Shown: piece by piece, positions 37,423 through 49,689 of the stretch
How the letters are laid out: the number at the start of each line of letters is the position of its first letter
Position numbering within the stretch: position 1 is the first letter of the stretch
NCBI RefSeq assembly: GCF_007565055.1
Contig: NC_044564.1
Location: 80,868,563 to 80,932,562 of the forward strand
DNA length: 64,000 nucleotides
Origin: Rhinopithecus roxellana
Lineage: Eukaryota; Chordata; Mammalia; Primates; Cercopithecidae
Direction of reading: 5' to 3'
Made by a program: the position numbers and the translations under genes
The notes under the pieces: generated by a model
Database searches by the model: none
Told to the model about the DNA's origin: nothing
Seen by the model: the letters and a program-made list of their open reading frames with translations, nothing else

Positions 37423-38421
37423 GGAGAGGTACTTTCCTAATTTTACTTTAAAAAATAAATAGCCCTATGACTATGATCTTCACCATTTCTCTGATCAAGA
37501 ATTTTACTCTTAACACAAGTGCATTTATCAATGTCTATTTTAAGACATCAATTAAATTACTAATCATTAAAATAGAACATCATCAAGCATTACTAACATG
37601 AGATAATTCAGAAGAATATCATCTTTTTACAAATATCCAGTCTCTGTGTATAGTGACCCTGTGGTAAGTCCTTCACCCTTTGTGTCTGCTGCCTTCAGCA
37701 CTATCGATTTACTGACAACGCCATAATGAGCTTGTCTCTGATCTTGCGCAGAAATACCAAAAACATTCATGTGAACTTTTTATTGTTCCTACTCTAGAAA
37801 GATGAACAAAAGTCAATGTGAAATAATACATATAAAATGTTGGGAATCATACACCTCAATAAATGTTAAATATACTGCTATATTTATTTTTAAGCAGAGA
37901 AACCAAAATATTCAATTTAACTGCATTATTAAGGCCTCTTTAGATGATTAAATAATACAACCATGAAACTCTCTGGAATACACATGAGACATAAAGAAAA
38001 ACAGAGAAAAGTAATAATTTTTTATAATATCTTGAAAATTATAAAACCATCATGTTAGAACTGGAAAGGACCTCAGAGGCCTCATAGTCAAAACCTCTAA
38101 TTTTATGATGAAGAAACTGTGGTCCAGGAGATGAAGGTCACATAGATTGTGGTAATTTATCTTATTTAAGACAGAAGTAGTGGAACAGGTAGCCATAACT
38201 CAGCTCTTGACATACCACTATCTTTTCATTTAGTTTGACAATATTCTTCTTGGCTTGAAAATTCCAGAGGATACATTATCCTAGTAAGAAAAAAAAAAAA
38301 AAAAACTTTTCTTCAGCTCAGACTTGGAGGGTTGAATCCAGTTTTATGCCTACAGCAGCATCTAAGCAGACATCTTTGCAGGTAGAGATGGAAGGTCAGA
38401 GAAGGAAGAGTTCAAGGTACA
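37423..38421. other. Unique DNA with possible ancient SINE-like repeat
   Basis: No gene. 38050-38220 (agaactggaaaggacctcag, atgatgaagaaactgtggtc, caggagatgaaggtcacata) resembles a common old mammalian repeat whose family I cannot name. An A run lies at about 38288-38305. Confidence 0.45.
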
Positions 38422-38507
38422 TTCCTTCTTCCAGTGTACCTTGGTTTTGACTTCAAGGTTATGCACACAAGCTTGAAGTCAAAACCAAGGCACACTGGAA
38501 TAAGGAA
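38422..38507. repeat. Near-perfect 36-bp inverted repeat (hairpin), 14-nt loop
   Basis: Left arm 38422-38457, loop 38458-38471 and right arm 38472-38507. The arms pair at 34 of 36 positions; the mismatches are at arm positions 7 and 17. If the minus strand were transcribed, the second mismatch would become a G-U wobble. Size and shape suit a microRNA precursor or a foldback element, but I recognise no known family and no TA or other target duplication. A smaller inverted repeat (caaggtaca...tgtaccttg, 38413-38443) overlaps the left arm. Confidence 0.9.
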
Positions 38508-40884
38508 ACAAAATGCAGAATATCTGATTCATAAATGGGAAAATGGGGAAGAGGGGAAAGGTAAATAAATGATGGTAAGAAGACAAAGACAGAAGCATAT
38601 GTGTAAGCTTACCTAAGGTCTTATAAGTTGTATTGAGCCATCATAAAATAATCATAAGCATTTTAGTCCCAATTTGTTCCCTGGCATCTTAGTTTCACTT
38701 TATCCCCCAAGGAAATAGAAACACAGAGACAAGTAAATTGTCATGGAGGTAGAGATAGACATATACACATAAGAAGAGCAAAAAATATTGAAATCTCGGA
38801 GAAAACTGTTTAGAGATAAGATAAAGAAAGCACGTAAGCTTTTGCTGAAACAATTTGGGAAGCAAGATTAGAAAGACATGGCAAGTCACATCACAGAATG
38901 GTGGGGATCGTTTACCTCATTTAAAAGACTGAGTAATAGTCATTTTAGATGCTCTCAACACAATTCAGACTATGAAAATGGATTCAATGACCAAATGAAA
39001 ACCATTAGGATTAATTTATCAACACTTACACTAAGAGTTGAAAAGTAGATATTAACCTGTTCAAGGCATTTGCACATTGAGCATTTTATATTAAGCTCAG
39101 AGTTAAATGTTAACCTTAAAAACAGCGCATAAAAGTGATTATAAGAAATAAACAGCTTTTGACCTTTTAAGTCAAACACTCCTATGAAATTTGGGATATT
39201 TAATTCGTGAAAGGTCTAACATATTATGGAAGTATAAAACTTGCTGATCAAGTCTTAATAACTCAGAGAAACCGGAAGAAAAAAAATAATGATTCATTGT
39301 AGTAGTGTGAACCTGAACTATGAGAAATAAATTAGACTTCAAAATGAAGAATTTTAGATGACATTTTTTAAGAAAGAAAAGGGATTGGAAATTTAAAAAG
39401 TGCAATGCTGTAATACTGGCCAGAAAGACTTACTGCATGTAATAATACAGTCTGTATTCAACATGGAAGAGTGTACTGAGGGAGAGACTGGAAAACTAGT
39501 GAACAATGCAATTAGCTTGGTCATGATTCTGTTTCTGATCACTACCGCTCATTCCATCTAGCAGAAAAAATATGCCTTTTTATTTAAAAGAAGTTTAACT
39601 TGTTCAATGTTACTACAAAAAGCTTCAGAGACAGACTTGGTATGGACTCTGTTTTTACCTTTCAAAACTATAATTAAATTAGGAAATAAAAATATATATA
39701 CTGCTTTTTCATGTGTGAACATGAAACAATAAAGGCTCATTGAAAAAGGACAAAACTGTAAATTTTAGTTCCAATGAAATTTATTAATTGAAAAATTAAT
39801 TATTAAGATTTTTCTTAGTAACAAAAAAGATTTGTTGTAATAATTTATACTAGGATGAAAATGGTTATTTTTGAAATCTACTTATGTCAGATAATTCTCC
39901 TTTATTTATAACTTGCAATGATCTTCATCTATACATTTTCTCTGCTTACTCTTTTTTTCGTCTGTCTTCACTACAAATAACTTGCCGACTCTCACCAATT
40001 TTAATGTTGTTATCCTTAAAAGTGTGGAGCCTTATCTACTAATCACAGGTTTTTTGGAGTTATTTTCCTAACACACTAAGCAGGAAGACTTACGATGAGA
40101 CTCCTTAATATTATAATTTAATTTTGGATCAACAGCTTTACTAAGAGTTGACTGAATTTTTCAGTGCCAAATAATTGGGAATTTTATTAATTTGAAATGT
40201 TAAATGTGTTATGAATAAGTGGTTTATGTCCATTTGTATTATGTGTATTGTTACATGATAATTGAAGGTTTAGTGGTACTTAATTATGCGTATGTTAGGT
40301 TAAAAATATGTAACTACAAAATAGATTCTAGTTTTCTAGAGCAAAGAATTTGTCAAGACTTTTGGAATTTTTCAAAAAATCACATTGATCAGCGATGCCA
40401 CACTTCATATACTGTGTAACATCGTGCACTTCTATTTTACATGTGCTTCCGGGTTATATGAAGAGTAAAATATTATCCAATTGGAATGCATTTCAGCTCA
40501 TTCCAAAGTCCAAATTGTCTAATTTACTGTTTCACAGCTTGAGTATTGGTTACGGAAGTTCCATTACCAATCTGTTTCATTTTACATATTTTCTTACATT
40601 AGAAAGCTCTGTGACCTAGGAAAAGTTAAAATATCCATATGTAAAACAGGGATTTTAAAAGCATATACTTGATAGAGTCGTAAAAAAATTAAACAATTTA
40701 ACAATATTAAATATATAGAAAAACACATAGTGCATGGAAAGTACTATACAAGTATTAGCTCTCGAAAATATTAATAGAAAAAATATCATTTCTCTAAAAA
40801 ACTCATCTATGCTTTTGTACAGTGCTATTATTTGTTGATGTATAGTTTACCCTTATGTGAATACTTCATAAAGTATTTATGTTG
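38508..40884. other. AT-rich unique DNA
   Basis: No gene or clear repeat recognised over about 2.4 kb. Confidence 0.5.
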
Positions 40885-41245
40885 ATGATATGTTGATTTT
40901 CTTCCAGATTTTGAATATTACAAATGATGCTATATTCTTGTTAATATCTCTATGCATGTGTGCAATAATTTTCTCTTGAGTATATAACTAAGGCAGACTT
41001 GCTAGGTTATAGTACAAATATATTCAACTTCTATAGATGATGTCCAACAGTTTCCAAAGTGGTTCTATCGGTTATACTCCCACCATCAGTACATGAGTGT
41101 TCCAGAAGATACTGTCTTTTAATTTTTAATTTTAGCCATTCTGGTAGTGTTTACAGATAACTGATCTTAGTTTAATATGCATTTCACTGTTTACTTACAA
41201 GGTAGATCATCTTCTTATGTTTGTTGGCCATTTTCTGAAGTAATT
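40885..41245 (-). mobile_element. Old L1M ORF2 fragment, minus strand
   Basis: ttgaatattacaaatgatgc, aggcagacttgctaggttat, gtttccaaagtggttctatc, ttatactcccaccatcagta, tagccattctggtagtg and ttgttggccattttctg are reverse-complement L1 ORF2 in the correct order. Highly diverged (L1M age). Confidence 0.85.
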
Positions 41246-43664
41246 GCCATAGGAGTGGGACTATTTTCTTACACTGAAGGGAATATCCACTAATGAATAA
41301 GTTTCCATCTTTGTTGGCTCCTGAATGCCATGATTCTGTGTTTCTCACCTTTTTTGCCACATGAAACCTAACAGAATTTGCTGATATTGCATATATATTC
41401 AGTTATAGAAACATAAAATATACTCTGACAGGAATTCAGCAGAACATTAGAAATGATCCATAGCACACTGTCTAGGGACAATGGCCCAAGAGAATTAATT
41501 AAACAGAGTTCACTAATCAGAAAAAAAAAAAAAAAAACCCATAAAAAAAGATTTATCCTGCATTTGGTCTTGAGGATAGGTAACATCTTTTTCATGTACA
41601 TTCTCACAATTTCAAATTATTTTATTATCTTAAAAAGTATAAACAGAAAGTAGAGTACGATTAAGTAAACTATTGCAATATTGAAGTAAGGGGAACACTA
41701 AAATATTAAGATGCCTTAACCTAGCTAATGCTCAAAAGTTACTACAGTATAAATGGTGTCTACTGACTTTATAAAATGTTGAGGAACCTTCTTGTCATTG
41801 CTCATTAGGCTTTAAGTGGGTGCACATTAGGTACCTATCAGTGACTACTCAAATAATCATTAGTTACTGCTAATTGAGTGTATTAAAGACTGTCTTTTCA
41901 GGTTGCTCTAAATAAGCAGGCCAACAGCTGTACAACTAGCTACAAATTCATACTGCTTCATTAAGTGAGGTTCCGAGAGTTTGCGAGATCTTATAATGGG
42001 CTTGTGCAAGAAATCTGGCACCAATTTATGAACAACAATTGGAACACTCATCCTAAATCCACTGATATTGAGAATACATTTCCTAGAGACGCTGAAATCT
42101 GAATGTAGATTTAAATGAATTTCACTTTGTTTTAGGTCTCCAATAAGGAGAAATACAGTCTTTGTATATATGCCTAAGTCTACTGAGGAGAATAATGTTC
42201 ATAAGAGAAAAAAACAAGAAGCAGCAGGAGGCTTGTTGTTGTCTTGTGTTAAATAGGGTGTTTCACTTCAGGGATGAGTCACTGATATTCAATGTAAAGA
42301 AGAGGTCACAGTAAGGCTACATGTAACAAAACTTAAAGCTTACTGCCAACCATGGTGACACACAGCACCGCCTACTTCTTGAGAAGCCTCCTCTCCCCTA
42401 GTTGGATCACCAATCATTCCCACTTCTGTCTACTTAGCATTTTCTCTGATTTTTTACTATATTCTCTTTCCTCATAACTTTAGCTTGCCCATGGCTACCC
42501 CAACCTTTCTAACCTAAGTCTACTTTAAGGACTTGCAGGTTCACTTCCCAAGACTAACTCAATTCCAGGGACAGGCTTGTTTTGTAAGCATGCCTGGCCA
42601 GCTATGGGCTGGCTGCTGCTGACTGAGGTGCCCACCACTGATCCAAGACGGGTAATAGCCAGTGAACAAGGCTGCTTGAAAAATCAAAGCACAGCAACGG
42701 TAGGACAGGCACTGGTGAAAATGTATAGTAATTACTGGCAGTTATGTGAATAATAGCATTTCAACTGATATCTAGGCTGCTTTTGGGTCAAATTTTCATT
42801 TTTTTCTCCCTTCATGTCAAGTATGAAACAGAAAAAAGTCTACAGTTTCATTTTTAGGTTCTAATTTGAAACTATATTTTTATAGAAGTATTTCTAAATT
42901 CATATCCTAGAAAAGTGCTAACTTTGAAAATTACATTATTGGTTACCTAATTCTGGTGATGGCTTCAATTGTATATGATCTTCATTGTTCAGTTTCTGTC
43001 CTAAGCTGTTTTATCATTTTCTTGGCTATCTATTATATTAAGCAATTGCACCTTAGAGATAGCTGAATTTGAGTAGTCACTAAAATACATTTTAAATTGA
43101 TAAAATTGTCATGGAATTTTGTGGCATAAAGGTAAAATATAAATTTGGAATCTTTATAATACATATAATTAACTAAATTATTATCTGAAATTATCATTAT
43201 TGCAAGTTTATAATACCAACAGCTAACTGAGAGAATTTTCATAAGTTTACAATAGCCATTGTCCCTTTTAAAACTGAGTACATTCCAGAAAACTGATTTA
43301 CAGCATCATAGTATATTATTTTTACATATATATACTGGTTATCTACTCCCAATGTTCATATCAGAACTTAGGTTCTCTTCAAGGTATGATAGTTGAGAAA
43401 ACCTCCAGACGCCTCTTTAAAAAAACAAGGGATATATAATTATCATATAGTTTCCAAAATGCTGACATATGTCATTGAGAAGCTTGTTTCTAAAAATCAA
43501 AAGTATAAATAAAATGGTGTCCACCCATTTAATAAAATGACATACAATCAACAGAATGCATATTTAAATTATTTGGATGTTATTTCTAAAATTGTTAGAG
43601 TAAAATCAAAGTCCTAAAATGTTCATATCCAAGAGCAAAAATGTTTAATTTTCAATTAGTTTAT
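41246..43664. other. Unique DNA with an unassigned GC-richer block
   Basis: No gene recognised. An A run lies at about 41521-41538. The block 42330-42720 is clearly less AT-rich than its surroundings (cctctcccctagttggatca, gggctggctgctgctgactg). It may be a diverged LTR or DNA-transposon remnant, but no family is identifiable by eye. Confidence 0.45.
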
Positions 43665-43680
43665 AAAAATAGAGCCATAT

Positions 43681-44112
43681 CAAATGACTCTGTCTGACAG
43701 CTTTGAAGAGAGCAGTGGATCTCCCAACACCGAGGTTGAGATCTGAGAAGGGACAGACTGCCTGCTCAAGTGGGTCCCTGACCCCTGAGTAGCCTAACTG
43801 GGAGACATCCCCCACTAGGGGCAGTCTGACACCCCACACCTCACAGGGTGGAGTACACCCCTGAGAGGAAGCTTCCAAAGTAAGAATCAGACAGGAAAAC
43901 TCGCTGTTCAGCAATATTCTATCTTCTGCAACCTCTGCTGCTTATACCCAGGCAAACAGGGTCTGGAGTGGACCTCAAGCAATCTCCAACAGACCTATAG
44001 CTGAGGGTCCTGACTGTCAGAAGGAAAACTATCAAACAGGAAGGACACCTATACCAAAACCCCATCAGTACGTCACCATCATCAAAGACCAGAGACAGAT
44101 AAAACCACAAAG
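43681..44112 (+). other. L1 partial 5'UTR
   Basis: Starts near ctgtctgacagctttgaaga and ends at the ORF1 ATG. It retains a block of about 130 bp (approximately 43850-43984: gaggaagcttccaaag to gtggacctcaagcaatc) that is absent from the youngest human L1 5'UTR. That block corresponds, from memory, to the segment bound by ZNF93 in older ape L1PA. The upstream promoter region with the YY1 site is not present. Confidence 0.85.
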
Positions 44113-45129
44113 ATGGGGAAAAAGCAGGGCAGAAAAGCTGGAAATTCAAAAAATAAGAGCGCATCTCCCCCTGCAAAGGAGCGCAGCCCATCGCCAGCAA
44201 CGGATCGAAGCTGGTCAGAGAATGACTTTCACGAGATGAGAGAAGAAGTCTTCAGTCCACCAAACTGCTCAGAGCTAAAGGAGGAATTACGTACCCAGCG
44301 CAAAGAAACTAAAAATCTTGAAAAAAGAGTGGAAGAATTGACAGCTAGACTAATTAATGCAGAGAAGGTCATAAACGAAATGACAGAGATGAAAACCATG
44401 ACACGAGAAATACGTGACAAATGCACAAGCTTCAGTAACTGACTCGATCAACTGGAAGAAAGAGTATCAGCGATTGAGGATCAAATGAATGAAATGAAGC
44501 GAGAAGAGAAACTAAAAGAAAAAATAAGAAAAAGAAATGAACAAAGCCTGCAAGAAGTATGGGATTATGTAAAAAGACCAAATCTACGTCTGATTGGGGT
44601 GCCTGAAAGTGAGGGGGAAAATGGAACCAAGTTGGAAAACACTCTTCAGGATATCATCCAGGAGAACTTCCCCAACCTAGTAGGGCAGGCCAACATTCAA
44701 ATTCAGGAAATACAGAGAACGCCACAAAGATACTCCTCCAGAAGGGCAACTCCAAGACACATAATTGTCAGATTCACCAAAGTTGAAATGAAGGAAAAAA
44801 TCTTAAGGGCAGCCAGAGAGAAAGGTCGGGTTACCCACAAAGGGAAGCCCATCAGACTAACAGCAGATGTCTCGGCAGAAACTCTACAAGCCAGAAGAGA
44901 GTGGGGGCCAATATTCAACATTCTTAAAGAAAAGAATTTTCAACCCAGAATTTCATATCCAGCCAAACTAAGTTTCATAAGTGAAGGAAAAATAAAATCC
45001 TTTATAGATAAGCAAATGCTTAGAGATTTTGTCACCACCAGGCCTGCCTTACAAGAGACCCTGAAGGAAGCCCTAAACATGGAAAGGAACAACCAGTACC
45101 AGCTATTGCAAAAATATGCCAAAATGTAA
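44113..45129 (+). pseudogene. L1 ORF1 (ORF1p) with one premature stop
   Basis: ORF1p is the trimeric RNA-binding chaperone that coats L1 RNA in the cytoplasm. Here the reading frame is exactly 339 codons including stop, the family length of 338 aa. The start follows the usual accacaaag context. A TGA at 44440-44442 (codon 110) interrupts it where FSN is followed in related copies by an Arg codon; CGA to TGA is the expected CpG decay. The stop falls inside the coiled coil (about residues 52-153). The RRM (about 157-252) and C-terminal domain are intact downstream, and an in-frame ATG follows at 44485. ORF2 starts 63 bp after the stop, as usual. Confidence 0.97.
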
Positions 45130-45192
45130 AGACCATCGAGGCTAGGAAGAAACTGCATCAAATAACGAGCAAAATAACCAGTTAATATCATA

Positions 45193-48100
45193 ATGGCAGG
45201 ATTAAGTTCACACATAACAATATTAACCTTAAATGGAAATGGACTAAATGCTCCCATTAAAAGACACAGACTGGCAAATTGGATCAAGAGTCAAGACCCA
45301 TCAGTCTGCTGTATTCAGGAGACCCATCTCATATGCAGAGACATACATAGGCTCAAAATAAAGGGATGGAGGAAGATCTACCAAGCAAATGGAGAACAAA
45401 AAAAAGCAGGGGTTGCAATCCTAGTCTCTGATAAAACAGACTTTAAACCATCAAAGATCAAAAGAGACAAAGAAGGCCATTACATAATGGTAAAGGGATC
45501 AATTCAACAGGAAGAGCTAAATATTCTAAATATATATGCACCCAATACAGGAGCACCCAGATTCATAAAGCAAGTCCTTAGAGACTTACAAAGAGACTTA
45601 GACTCCCATACAATAATAATGGGAGACTTCAACACTCCACTGTCAACATTAGACAGATCAACGAGACAGAAAGTTAACAAGGATATCCAGGAATTGAACT
45701 CATCTCTGCACCAAGCGGACCTCATAGACATCTATAGAACTCTCCACCCCAAATCAACAGAATATACATTCTTCTCAGTACCACATCGCACTTATTCCAA
45801 AATTGACCACATAATTGGAAGTAAAGCACTCCTCAGCAAATGTAAAAGAACAGAGATTATAACAAACTGTCTCTCAGACCACAGTGCAATCAAACTAGAA
45901 ATCAGGACTAAGAAACTCAATCAAAACCGCTCAACTACATGGAAACTGAACAACTTGCTCCTGAATGACTACTGGGTACATAACGAAATGAAGGCAGAAA
46001 TAAAGATGTTCTTTGAAACCAATGAGAACAAAGATACAACATACCAGAATCTCTGGGACACATTTAAAGCAGTGTGTAGAGGGAAATTTATAGCACTAAA
46101 TGCCCACAAGAGAAAGCAGGAAAGATCTAAAATTGACACTCTAACATCACAATTAAAAGAACTAGAGAAGCCAAGAGCAAACACATTCAAAAGCTAGCAG
46201 AAGGCAAGAAATAATTAAGATCAGAGCAGAACTGAAGGAGACAGAGACACAAAAAACCCTCCAAAAAATCAATGAATCCAGGAGTTGGTTTTCTGAAAAG
46301 ATCAACAAAATTGACAGACCACTAGCAAGACTAATAAAGAAGAAAAGAGAGAGGAATCAAATAGACGCAATAAAAAATGATAAAGGGGATATCACCACCG
46401 ACCTCACAGAAATACAAACTACCATCAGAGAATACTATAAACACCTCTACGCAAATCAACTAGAAAATCTAGAAGAAATGGATAATTTCCTGGACACTTA
46501 CACTCTCCCAAGACTAAACCAGGAAGAAGTTGAATCCCTGAATAGACCAATAGCAGGCTCTGAAATTGAGGCAATAATTAATAGCCTACCCACCAAAACA
46601 AGTCCAGGACCAGATGGATTCACAGCTGAATTCTACCAGAGGTATAAGGAGGAGCTGGTACCATTCCTTCTGAAACTATTCCAATCAATAGAAAAAGAGG
46701 GAATCCTCCCTAACTCATTTTATGAGGCCAACATCATCCTGATACCAAAGCCTGGCAGAGATACAACAAAAAAAGAGAATTTTAGACCAATATCCCTGAT
46801 GAACATTGATGCAAAAATCCTCAATAAAATACTGGCAAACCGGATTCAGCAGCACATCAAAAAGCTTATCCACCATGATCAAGTGGGCTTCATCCCTGGG
46901 ATGCAAGGCTGGTTCAACATTCGCAAATCAATAAATGTAATCCAGCATATAAACAGAACCAAAGACATGAACCACATGATTATCTCAATAGATGCAGAAA
47001 AGGCTTTTGACAAAATTCAACAGCCCTTCATGCTAAAAATGCTCAATAAAGTCGGTATTGATGGAACGTACCTCAAAATCATAAGAGCTATTTATGACAA
47101 ACCCACAGCTAATATCATACTGAATGGGCAAAAACTGGAAAAATTCCCTTTGAAAACTGGCACAAGACAGGGATGCCCTCTCTCACCACTCCTACTCAAC
47201 ATATTGTTGGAAGTTCTGGCTAGGGCAATCAGGCAAGAGAAAGAAATCAAGGGTATTCAGTTAGGAAAAGAAGAAGTCAAATTGTCCCTGTTTGCAGATG
47301 ACATGATTGTATATTTAGAAAACCCCATTGTCTCAGCCCAAAATCTCCTTAAGCTGATAAGCATCTTCAGCAAAGTCTCAGGATACAAAATTAATGTGCA
47401 AAAATCACAAGCATTCTTATACACCAGTAACAGACAGAGAGCCAAATCATGAATGAACTTCCATTCACAATTGCTACAAAGAGAATAAAATACCTAGGAA
47501 TCCAACTTACAAGGGATGTAAAGGACCTCTTCAAGGAGAACTACAAACCACTGCTCAGTGAAATCAAAGAGGACACAAACAAATGGAAGAACATACCATG
47601 CTCATGGATAGGAAGAATCAATATCATGAAAATGGCCATACTGCCCAAGGTTATTTATAGATTCAATGCCATCCCCATTAAGCTACCAATGACTTTCTTC
47701 ACAGAATTGGAAAAAACTGCTTTAAAGTTCATATGGAACCAAAAAAGAGCCCGCATTGCCAAGACAATCCTAAGTCAAAAGGACAAAGCTGGAGGCGTCA
47801 CGCTTCCTGACTTCAAACTATACTACAAGGCTACAGGAACCAAAACAGCATGGTACTGGTACCAAAACAGAGATATAGACCATTGGAACAGAACAGAGTC
47901 CTCAGAAATAATACCACACATCTACAGCCATCTGATCTTTGACAAACCTGAGAGAAACAAGAAATGGGGAAAGGATTCCCTATTTAATAAATGGTGCTGG
48001 GAAAATTGGCTAGCCATAAGTAGAAAGCTGAAACTGGATCATTTCCTTACTCCTTATACGAAGATTAATTCAAGATGGATTAGAGACTTAAATGTTAGAC

Positions 48101-49017
48101 CTAATACCATAAAAACCCTAGAAGAAAACCTAGGTAATACCATTCAGGACATGGGCATGGGCAAGGACTTCATGTCTAAAACACCAAAAGCAACGGCAGC
48201 AAAAGCCAAAATTGACAAATGGGATCTAATTAAACTAAGGAGCTTCTGCACAGCAAAAGAAACTACCATCAGAGTGAACAGGCAACCTACAGAATGGGAG
48301 AAAATGTTTGCAGGCTACTCATCTGACAAAGGGCTAATATCCAGAATCTACAAAGAACTCAAACAAATCTACAAGAAAAAAACAAACAACCCCATCAAAA
48401 AGTGGGCAAAGGATATGAACAGACATGTCTCAACAGAAGACACTCATACAGCCAACAGACACATGAAAAAATGCTCATCATCACTGGCCATCAGAGAAAT
48501 GCAAATCAAAACCACAATGAGATACCATCTCACACCAGTTAGCATGGCAATCATTCAAAAGTCAGGAAACAACAGGTGTTGGAGAGGATGTGGAGAAATA
48601 GGAACACTTTTACACTGTTGGTGGGATTGTAAACTAGTTCAACCATTATGGAAAACAGTATGGCGATTCCTCAAGGATCTAGAACTAGATGTACCATATG
48701 ACCCAGCCATCCCACTACTGGGTATATACCCAAAGGATTATAAATCATGCTGCTATAAAGACACATGTACACGTATGTTTATTGCGGCACTATTCACAAT
48801 AGCAAAGACTTGGAATCAACCCAAATGTCCATCTGTGACAGACTGGATTAAGAAAATGTGGCACATATACACCATGGAATACTATGCAGCCATAAAAAAG
48901 GATGAGTTTGCATCCTTTGTAGGGACATGGATGCAGCTGGAAACCATCATTCTTAGCAAACTATCACAAGAACAGAAAACCAAACACCGCATGTTCTCAC
49001 TCATAGGTGGGAATTGA
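45193..49017 (+). pseudogene. L1 ORF2 (endonuclease-reverse transcriptase) with two frameshifts
   Basis: ORF2p nicks DNA and reverse-transcribes RNA at the nick. The endonuclease domain (residues 1-239) is intact, with N14, E43 (45319), D145 (45625), N147, D205 (45805), D229 and H230 (45877-45882) present. One extra C at 46171-46172 shifts the frame in the EN-RT linker (after residue 326), ending the first frame at 46197. The RT domain then runs in the new frame: SIDAEKAFDKI motif, and FADD at 47291-47302 (catalytic D702-D703). A 4-bp deletion at about 47433-47437 (near residue 747) shifts the frame again. The rest is open to the normal end, including the Cys-rich motif at about 48577 (CWRGC...HCWWDC). 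Allowing for both changes the length fits the usual 1275 aa. Confidence 0.97.
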
Positions 49018-49271
49018 ACAATGAGATCACCTGGACTCGGGAAGGGGAACATCACACACTGGGGCCTATCATGGGGAGGGGGAGGGGGGAGGGATTGCAT
49101 TGAGAGTTATACCTGATATAAATGATGAATTGATGGGTGCTGACGAGTTGATGGGTGCAGCACACCAACATGGCACAAGTATACATATGTAACAAACCTG
49201 CACGTTATGCACATGTACCCTAGAACTTAAAGTATAATAAAAAAATAAATAAAATAATAATAAAAAATTAA
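49018..49271 (+). other. L1 3'UTR, G-rich tract and A-rich tail
   Basis: A G-rich polypurine tract (49072-49094, gggga repeats), conserved in L1 3'UTRs and a potential G-quadruplex, is followed by acatgtaccctagaacttaa. An AATAAA signal lies at 49236-49241, then a tail of AATAAA-like units up to the target duplication. Confidence 0.93.
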
Positions 49272-49287
49272 AAAAATAGAGCCATAT

Positions 49288-49689
49288 GGGTAATCATGAA
49301 CTAGATTACATACAAATAATTCAAATTATACAAAATTAACACGGACACATAACTTCTATGCACTGAGTCCATTAATATAGATACTGAGTTCATTAACAAT
49401 TTTGTGTCCTTAGACCTAAGATCAGTTTCCTCTTCCTTCAAAATAGAAATGGTAAAATTATTTTAAGTATATTTTCTATCGTGCATTCTTCTTTTAAGAG
49501 TAAGAAAAATCATTTGAAGTTCATCTAATAATTAGGGAACACAGATTGTTACCGATTTTAATTTTAAGGATCATCAGAACTTAAAGAAACTTCCTGTGTT
49601 CACTCTTGCTGCAATGATAAATATGTACGCATCAAGATTTAAATAAATTGAGAGACATACTACATTCATAGACTACTAGACTCAACATA
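49288..49689. other. AT-rich DNA between L1 elements
   Basis: No gene; nothing recognised. Confidence 0.45.

Larger units (their letters stand above)
43681..49271 (+). mobile_element. 5.6-kb young L1PA-type LINE-1, nearly full length
   Basis: Contains a partial 5'UTR, complete-length ORF1 and ORF2, a 3'UTR with G-rich tract, and an A-rich tail. A perfect 16-bp duplication, AAAAATAGAGCCATAT, lies at 43665-43680 and 49272-49287. The bottom-strand nick site reads TTTT/A, the L1 endonuclease preference. Roughly 600 bp of the 5'UTR is missing, so the internal promoter is lost. ORF1 carries one nonsense codon and ORF2 two frameshifts, so it is not an autonomous element. The low divergence suggests an Old World monkey lineage insertion. 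Confidence 0.98.

Noticed and set aside
44229..49100. Many minus-strand open frames across the 5.6-kb L1
   Set aside because: Antisense shadows of ORF1 and ORF2; no independent motifs.
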